NCBI GenBank assembly: GCA_963731285.1
Contig: CAVSUR010000014.1
Coordinates: 868,001-932,000 of the forward strand
From: CAVSUR01 sp963731285
Lineage (GTDB): Bacteria; Actinomycetota; Actinomycetes; Streptosporangiales; Streptosporangiaceae
DNA length: 64,000 nt
Direction: 5' to 3'
Shown: piece after piece, positions 63,338 through 64,000 of the stretch
Position numbering within the stretch: the first letter of the stretch is position 1
Layout of the letters: each line of letters begins with the position of its first letter
Position numbers and translations under genes: made by a program
The notes under the pieces: generated by a model
The model's input: the letters and a program-made list of their open reading frames with translations, nothing else
The model's database searches: none
Told to the model about the DNA's origin: nothing

Positions 63338-63681
63338 TGCGCTGCCCCGGGGGCGGGCTGGGTGAGGCCGGGTGCGGCAGGCCGCCCGGCGGCCGAGACC
63401 TGCGCGAGCTCAAGCCGGGCCACCCGGATGCCCTCGCCGGTGAGCTGGTAGTACTTGCGCGGAGGCCGCCCGGTCCCGGCGCCATCCGGCTGGGACTCCC
63501 ACTTGGCAATGACCAGGCCCTGGTCGTGCAGGCGGGCCAGCATGGGATACAGGGTGCCGCTCGGCAGCCGGGCGGACTTCATCAGGTCGTACCCATAGTG
63601 CCGGGCGGAAACGTCGGCCAGGAAGACCCGCAGAACCCGCTCGAGCGGACCAGTCAGCTTCACGGCAGTTAGCCTACACAT
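63334..63681 (-). CDS. PadR-family transcriptional regulator
   Basis: 115 residues from ATG 63681. The winged helix shows ARHYGYDLMKSARLPSGTLY and PMLARLHDQGLVIAKWES, and RPPRKYYQLTGEG is the typical wing. Length fits a PadR-s1 type with a short C-terminal helix. An upstream ATG at 63711 and GTG 63663 are in frame; GTG 63663 would place the palindromes just upstream, where an operator should be. It probably controls the downstream membrane protein and ABC-2 genes. Confidence 0.88.
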   Translation of the reverse strand: MCRLTAVKLTGPLERVLRVFLADVSARHYGYDLMKSARLPSGTLYPMLARLHDQGLVIAKWESQPDGAGTGRPPRKYYQLTGEGIRVARLELAQVSAAGRPAAPGLTQPAPGAAQ

Positions 63682-63696
63682 GTAGCCTACATATGT
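63670..63696 (-). promoter_or_regulatory. Nested palindromes, candidate PadR operator
   Basis: ATGTAGCCTACAT at 63680-63692 is a perfect 6+1+6 inverted repeat, and CTACACATGTAG at 63674-63685 is a second, overlapping one. TAGCCTACA occurs twice, at 63670 and 63683, a 13-base period. ATGT/ACAT half-sites are typical for PadR proteins. The element covers the likely start region, so it would fit autorepression. Confidence 0.6.
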
Positions 63697-63707
63697 CGAG
63701 ATGCGGT

Positions 63708-63850
63708 TCATGCTGTCGCGCCGGATGGCCGGCGGCCCACCTCGTCGCCGTCGCGCAGCACGCTGAGCCCGAAGGCCTGCAGGCCCATGTCGTCGTTGAA
63801 GTCGCTGCCGTACGAGGAGTACCAGGGCACCGTCCAGCCCAAGAAGGAGC
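63708..63850 (-). pseudogene. DUF899 protein remnant
   Basis: On the minus strand this reads GWTVPWYSSYGSDFNDDMG, then LQAFGLSVLRDGDEV, ending at TGA 63708-63710. GW-x-PWYSSYGSDFN is the signature of DUF899 (thioredoxin-like) proteins, but only about 45 of the usual 220-250 residues remain. The 5' part is absent, with a hairpin and the next gene lying where it should be. It is too short for an intact gene. Confidence 0.7.
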
Positions 63851-63879
63851 CCGGCCCGGCGGGAGGTCGGGCCCGGCTC
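63847..63879 (-). terminator. Hairpin terminator downstream of the sigma gene
   Basis: GAGCCCGGCCCG at 63847-63858 pairs with CGGGCCCGGCTC at 63868-63879 (11 of 12 pairs). Read on the minus strand, the stem is followed by CTTCTT. It lies 45 bases past the sigma gene stop and could end its transcript. Confidence 0.45.
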
Positions 63880-63924
63880 TGCGGCGGCGGGTCGGCGGGT
63901 TTACCGCGGCTGGCCGCGGAGAGC

Positions 63925-64000
63925 TCAGACCGCGTAGTCGAGCAGCGGCTGCGCCCGGCTCGGGTGCCGCAGCTTGGACAGCGACTGCTTCTCCAGCTGC
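63925..64000 (-). CDS. Principal-type sigma factor, C-terminal end (partial)
   Basis: The last 24 codons of a minus-strand gene that runs off the window. QLEKQSLSKLRHPSRAQPLL then DYAV and stop TGA at 63925-63927. The SKLRHPSR motif is the terminal helix of region 4.2 in RpoD/HrdB/SigA-type sigma factors. Whether it is the essential factor or a SigB-like paralogue (the last residues differ from HrdB as I recall it) cannot be told from this stub. Confidence 0.8.
   Translation of the reverse strand, partial: QLEKQSLSKLRHPSRAQPLLDYAV

Overview
This is high-GC (roughly 70% or more by eye) actinobacterial chromosome. The evidence is extreme G/C third-position bias, frequent GTG starts, ATGA/GTGA 4-base overlaps in operons, an actinobacterial 16S rRNA, and a gene order matching the argC-to-recN neighbourhood of Mycobacterium tuberculosis and Streptomyces. 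The 16S looks most like the Streptosporangiales or related soil lineages to me, but that is from memory and was not searched. Most of the window is conserved core chromosome. I found no phage, transposase, CRISPR array or tRNA.

Layout. 0.1-2.9 kb: a secreted Trp-repeat propeller-like protein, a lipoprotein, a 53-bp direct repeat, a broken MarR regulator and an SRPBCC protein. 3.0-13.9 kb: an ARG-box-controlled arginine operon (argC-J-B-D-F-R, argG, argH) running into mpg and tyrS. 13.9-20.0 kb: a GGATCC-centred tandem repeat, two promoter-like sites and a complete rrn operon (16S-23S-5S) with a strong terminator. 20-26.6 kb: a TPR protein with a long Arg/Gly/Ser/Asp-rich N-terminus, an MBL hydrolase, a DUF1015 protein, a second TPR protein and a HAD phosphatase. 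26.9-33.5 kb: an ABC-2 transporter (permease frame broken), an ECF-like sigma factor with a membrane propeller partner, Nei-type glycosylase, a secreted propeller protein and an SCP2 protein. 33.6-42.2 kb: small conserved ORF, tlyA, nadK, recN, steA, steB, a MraY-like membrane transferase and a GT4 glycosyltransferase. 42.3-46.0 kb: a Pro/Ala-rich membrane protein and a DUF4397 domain fused to a class F-type sortase. 46.0-53.5 kb: MBL hydrolase, uvrA, a propeller lipoprotein, an alpha/beta hydrolase and small actinobacterial proteins (DUF5999, DUF6186). 53.5-64.0 kb: a two-subunit ABC exporter, mycothiol-dependent-isomerase-like protein, class V aminotransferase, GNAT, patatin, a second ABC-2 transporter with a membrane protein and PadR regulator, a DUF899 remnant, and the last codons of a principal-type sigma factor.

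How the genes work together. The arg genes make arginine from glutamate via acetylated intermediates and ornithine, with ArgR inside its own operon. The tlyA-nadK-recN-steA-steB run combines ribosome methylation, NADP supply, DNA repair and cytokinesis. The two glycosyltransferase genes behind it suggest an envelope-polymer role, and the sortase fusion is a surface-protein function.

A caveat matters throughout. At least five genes (MarR, the RG-rich TPR protein, the 27.9-kb permease, the 42.3-kb membrane protein, uvrA) and one lipoprotein (four breaks) are interrupted by frame changes that single-base indels would repair, several in G/C runs. Since uvrA is normally intact, I read most of these as sequence or assembly errors and not true decay. 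The same possibility has to be considered for apparent fusions.
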